Of a stretch of 7,440 nt of DNA, positions 5,580 to 7,440 are shown one piece after another (within the stretch, counting starts at the first letter, position 1; each line of letters opens with the position of its first letter). The notes beneath the pieces were generated by a model. The model saw only the letters and a program-made list of their open reading frames with translations. It was not told where the DNA came from and made no database searches. The stretch lies in contig NZ_CAKPXS010000061.1 in the NCBI RefSeq assembly GCF_934202235.1, forward strand, positions 1 to 7,440, read 5' to 3'. A program made the position numbers and the translations under genes. This stretch comes from an uncultured Limosilactobacillus sp. Its GTDB lineage: Bacteria; Bacillota; Bacilli; Lactobacillales; Lactobacillaceae.

Positions 5580-6809
5580 TTAAGCAGATTCGGTTAAGTG
5601 GTGGGTGACAAAGCCCTTCTGGATCCGCAGTGAAACGATCATTGCCAGCAGGTCAATGATGATAAAGGCTACCAGCGTAACATAGTAGTTGTGGAGGACT
5701 TGGTGGGTCCAGGAGAGCAGTAGCGGCCCGACCATTCCGGCAGCAGCCCAGGCAGTTAAGACGTAACCGTGGATAGCCCCCAGTTCCTTAGTACTGAAGA
5801 CGTCGCCGAGGTAGGCGGGAATAACGGAGAAGCCTGCACCATAGCAGGACATCAAGAGGCACAGCGCAAGGGCGAAGATAAATGGTTGCTTAAAAATGAT
5901 TAGGATCAACAACATTACAACGTCGAGGACAAAAATCAGGCTGTAGGTCAGTGGACGGCCGATGTAGTCAGACAAGGTCGCCCAGGCCAGTCGACCAAAG
6001 CCGTTAAATAGGCCGATGATCCCGACCATTACTGCTGCGGTTGCGGGAGTCATGGTTGTCATATTTTGGGCCATCGGGGAGGCTACCGAAACTAAGCCAA
6101 TCCCAGTGGTGATGTTAATGAAGAACATAAACCAGAGGCAGGCAAACCAACGGGTCCGGACTGCTTGGCTTGCAGTCATTTCTTGGTTAGTTAAGCTGAT
6201 TCTGGCAGCATTTTGGGCAATGACCGTTGGTAATTCGTGGGGATGCGGCTTCTTAATGAATTGTGCCGCGATGATCATCACGGTGAAGTAAAACAGCCCG
6301 AGGGCGTAAAAGGTGCGGACAAGACCAATCGTCAGGATTAACCGGAGAGCAACTGGGCCAGTCAGCAAGGCCGCAAAGCCGAAGCCCATGATGGCCAAGC
6401 CGGTTGCCAATCCCCGCTTGTCGGGAAACCAGCGGACAATTGTCGAGACTGGGGTGACGTAACCGGAACCGAGCCCCAGCCCGCCGATCACCCCGTAAGC
6501 AAGGTATAATAACCACAATTGACGGTTGTGGATGGCCAAGCCAGTGAGGGCAATGCCGGTACCGTAAAAAATACTGGAAATGGTACCAACCGTCGAAGGC
6601 CCGAACTTTTCTACCAACTGACCCATAAAGGCAGCTGACATTCCCAGGAAAAAGATGGCTAAACTAAAGGCAAAGGCAACGCTGGACTCCCGCCAGCCTG
6701 TTTCACGAACAATCGGCTTAGTGAAGACGCTCCAAGCGTAGACGCCGCCAATCATGAGGTGAAAGACAACCCCAGCTAGGGCCACACCATAACGCTTAAA
6801 TGAAGACAC
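5580..6809 (-). CDS. OFA family MFS transporter (oxalate/formate antiporter-like)
   Basis: The 409-residue protein has about 12 membrane helices and the motifs of the OFA branch of the major facilitator superfamily. GGVYAWSVF lies in helix 1 (21-29), GLGLGSGYVTP at 110-120, and WFPDKRGLATG starts at 127, followed by GFG. A polar central loop lies around 198-232. Known OFA members carry small carboxylates such as oxalate/formate or pyruvate. No oxalyl-CoA decarboxylase or formyl-CoA transferase gene is nearby, so an oxalate role is not supported. The frame is open to 6908, but the GTG at 6807-6809 has an AAAGGGG ribosome binding site and yields a protein that begins right before helix 1, as in the family. 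An ATG at residue -10 has no ribosome binding site. It is probably monocistronic, convergent with hyuA, and read from the promoter near 6874-6902. Confidence 0.88.
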   Translation of the reverse strand: MSSFKRYGVALAGVVFHLMIGGVYAWSVFTKPIVRETGWRESSVAFAFSLAIFFLGMSAAFMGQLVEKFGPSTVGTISSIFYGTGIALTGLAIHNRQLWLLYLAYGVIGGLGLGSGYVTPVSTIVRWFPDKRGLATGLAIMGFGFAALLTGPVALRLILTIGLVRTFYALGLFYFTVMIIAAQFIKKPHPHELPTVIAQNAARISLTNQEMTASQAVRTRWFACLWFMFFINITTGIGLVSVASPMAQNMTTMTPATAAVMVGIIGLFNGFGRLAWATLSDYIGRPLTYSLIFVLDVVMLLILIIFKQPFIFALALCLLMSCYGAGFSVIPAYLGDVFSTKELGAIHGYVLTAWAAAGMVGPLLLSWTHQVLHNYYVTLVAFIIIDLLAMIVSLRIQKGFVTHHLTESA

Positions 6810-6852
6810 GACTAGATACCCCTTTCTAAACACGAACATTAAGAAGTAAAAG

Positions 6853-6866
6853 CGAATTATAATTCG
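6853..6866. promoter_or_regulatory. Perfect 14-bp palindrome in the MFS promoter/leader
   Basis: CGAATTATAATTCG is exactly its own reverse complement. It lies 44 bp upstream of the GTG of the MFS gene and includes, on the minus strand, a consensus TATAAT (6856-6861). It either overlaps a -10 hexamer or sits at the start site of the promoter just upstream; in both cases it is well placed for a dimeric repressor. Confidence 0.5.
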
Positions 6867-6873
6867 TAAATAT

Positions 6874-6902
6874 AAAGTATCACGGTTTGGGGTGACCGGC
6901 AA
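6874..6902 (-). promoter_or_regulatory. Probable promoter of the MFS transporter gene
   Basis: On the minus strand, TTGCCG (6897-6902) and TACTTT (6874-6879) are separated by 17 nt, and TGA before the -10 makes it an extended -10. Transcription would start near 6867, at the edge of the palindrome. The TATAAT inside the palindrome is a competing -10 with a poor -35, so which one is used is open. Confidence 0.4.
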
Positions 6903-6981
6903 TAACAAATTACGGATTCGGTGGTTTTAATTTTAAATAATTAGTGGTCGCTCAGAATCGGGATAATTTAGCAAAAAATTC

Positions 6982-7009
6982 TTGCATTTTTCTGAGTCTT
7001 TGATATACT
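6982..7009 (+). promoter_or_regulatory. Promoter of the tRNA-Thr gene
   Basis: TTGCAT (6982-6987) and TATACT (7004-7009) are separated by 16 nt, and TGA precedes the -10 (extended -10). Each hexamer matches 5 of 6 consensus bases. Transcription would start about 7016, some 11 nt ahead of the mature tRNA, as usual for a single tRNA gene. It diverges from the MFS promoter. Confidence 0.75.
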
Positions 7010-7026
7010 ATTATTCGTTGATTGAT

Positions 7027-7099
7027 GCTGACTTAGCTCAGTTGGCAGAGCATCGCATTAGTAATGCGGAGGTCGGAGGTTCGAATCCTCTAGTCAGCA
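7027..7099 (+). tRNA. tRNA-Thr (anticodon AGT)
   Basis: A complete 73-nt cloverleaf is present. The acceptor stem GCTGACT/AGTCAGC is perfect over 7 bp, with discriminator A at 7099. The D stem is GCTC/GAGC with loop AGTTGGCA. The anticodon stem TCGCA/TGCGG encloses loop TTAGTAA, giving anticodon AGT at 7060-7062. The T arm GGAGG/CCTCT encloses TTCGAAT. CCA is not encoded. The gene decodes threonine ACU and, if A34 is converted to inosine, also ACC and ACA. A34 is uncommon in bacterial tRNAs outside tRNA-Arg(ACG). The gene has its own promoter and terminator, so it is a single-gene unit. Its 3' end borders an AT-rich, repeat-bearing stretch, so it may also be an integration site. Confidence 0.95.
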
Positions 7100-7115
7100 T
7101 AATTTAATCTTCAGA

Positions 7116-7160
7116 AGTCTTCAGAGTTTGCGCTTGTAACGTTGATCTGAAGGCTTTTTT
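7116..7160 (+). terminator. Intrinsic terminator after tRNA-Thr
   Basis: AGTCTTCAGA (7116-7125) pairs with TCTGAAGGCT (7146-7155) over 10 bp including one G-U pair, and is followed by six T (7155-7160). The loop is 20 nt, long but partly able to fold around AACGTT. It begins 17 nt after the mature tRNA end. Confidence 0.8.
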
Positions 7161-7212
7161 GTACTTTTGAATAGCAATGAACTTTTTTGAATGAAGGTGT
7201 ATTTTTAAGAAT

Positions 7213-7330
7213 TAGGCACACACAAAGCACACAAGTTGAGAAAACTACTTTTTGTGTGCTTGAGCTATGACTCAATAGGGAGTATAAACATCGCTAAATC
7301 AACATTCAGAAGAGTTTTGTTGTGTGCCTA
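7213..7330. repeat. Cluster of four GCACACA repeats, two in each orientation
   Basis: On the plus strand TAGGCACACA (7213-7222) and AAGCACACAA (7225-7234) lie almost in tandem. On the minus strand the same two sequences recur: AAGCACACAA (7261-7252) and TAGGCACACA (7330-7321). The inner and outer pairs are thus each perfect 10-bp inverted repeats, nested. Short repeats of this kind next to a tRNA gene resemble the arm-type binding sites that flank tyrosine integrase genes of phages and integrative elements. No integrase is in the window. The inner pair alone could also form a hairpin, but it has no T tract. Confidence 0.6.
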
Positions 7331-7364
7331 GAATTGCTGTGTTGGCAAATAAAAAGAGATGCTG

Positions 7365-7440
7365 TGACGTGTACCCATAAAGTTGGAAGTTGAATATTTC
7401 GACTGAAAAACTGAATAATAATTTTTTAGGCAACTAAGCT
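7365..7440 (+). mobile_element. Probable left end of an IS3-family (IS150 group) insertion sequence, cut by the window
   Basis: From TG at 7365 the sequence runs TGACGTGT, then ACCCAT (7373-7378), then AAAGTTGGA. As I remember it, the IS150 terminal repeat has the same layout: TG start, ACCCAT at base 9, and GTTGGA at base 18. The following 50 nt are AT-rich with no ORF start, as expected ahead of orfA. The transposase genes, the other end and any target duplication would lie beyond 7440, so this is a partial call from end similarity only. Confidence 0.42.

Larger units (their letters stand above)
7161..7440. other. Gene-free AT-rich flank downstream of tRNA-Thr
   Basis: No convincing reading frame with a ribosome binding site is visible on either strand from the tRNA terminator to the window end. 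The composition is clearly more AT-rich than the gene-dense left part. Its recognisable contents are the nested GCACACA repeats and, from about 7365, a probable insertion-sequence end. It looks like the junction between the chromosome backbone and an accessory segment. Confidence 0.5.

Noticed and set aside
6810..6908. 33-residue N-terminal extension of the MFS transporter
   Set aside because: It includes the palindrome and promoter elements, has no ribosome binding site at its ATG, and extends beyond the usual start just before helix 1.
7110..7312. TTCAGAAG at 7110-7117 and again at 7305-7312 as attachment-site direct repeats
   Set aside because: Only 8 bp long, the first copy is part of the terminator region, and chance occurrence is likely; the second copy does not resemble the tRNA 3' end.

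Overview
The window looks like chromosomal DNA from a low-to-mid GC Gram-positive bacterium of the Lactobacillaceae, most like the heterofermentative genera such as Limosilactobacillus. This rests on strong AAAGGAGG-type ribosome binding sites, an amaP/DUF2273/asp23 envelope-stress locus, an OFA-type MFS carrier, a tRNA gene without an encoded CCA, and a CcpA-type cre site. The species is not certain from sequence alone.

Left block (92-1264, minus strand): a compact three-gene operon, amaP - DUF2273 small membrane protein - asp23, read from an extended -10 promoter near 1310-1318. It encodes a membrane anchor, a two-helix membrane peptide and the Asp23 alkaline-shock protein that the anchor tethers to the membrane. 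A 320-bp intergenic region with divergent control signals follows.

Central block (1585-5528, plus strand): a three-gene operon encoding a CodB-like NCS1 permease, a DUF917 (S-methyl-thiohydantoin-desulfurase-like) protein and a HyuA-type hydantoinase/oxoprolinase subunit. The genes are tightly spaced and each has its own ribosome binding site. The simplest reading is uptake of a cyclic ureide or hydantoin-like ring compound followed by cytosolic ring conversion and ATP-dependent ring opening. The HyuB partner is absent. Upstream lie a cre-like site overlapping the likely -35, a 17-bp dyad over the likely -10, and a seven-codon, arginine-rich leader ORF (MRRRLRS) whose stop sits 13 nt before the permease start. 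The operon ends at a bidirectional terminator shared with the convergent gene.

Right block: an OFA-family MFS transporter (5580-6809, minus strand) with a GTG start and a perfect 14-bp palindrome in its promoter region; then a divergently transcribed tRNA-Thr with anticodon AGT (7027-7099), with its own promoter and terminator. Beyond the tRNA the sequence becomes AT-rich and gene-free. It holds four copies of a GCACACA-type repeat in inverted arrangement, as arm-type sites of a tyrosine integrase would be, and, from about 7365, what looks like the left end of an IS3-family (IS150 group) insertion sequence that continues past the window. This suggests the tRNA is the edge of an accessory or integrated region.
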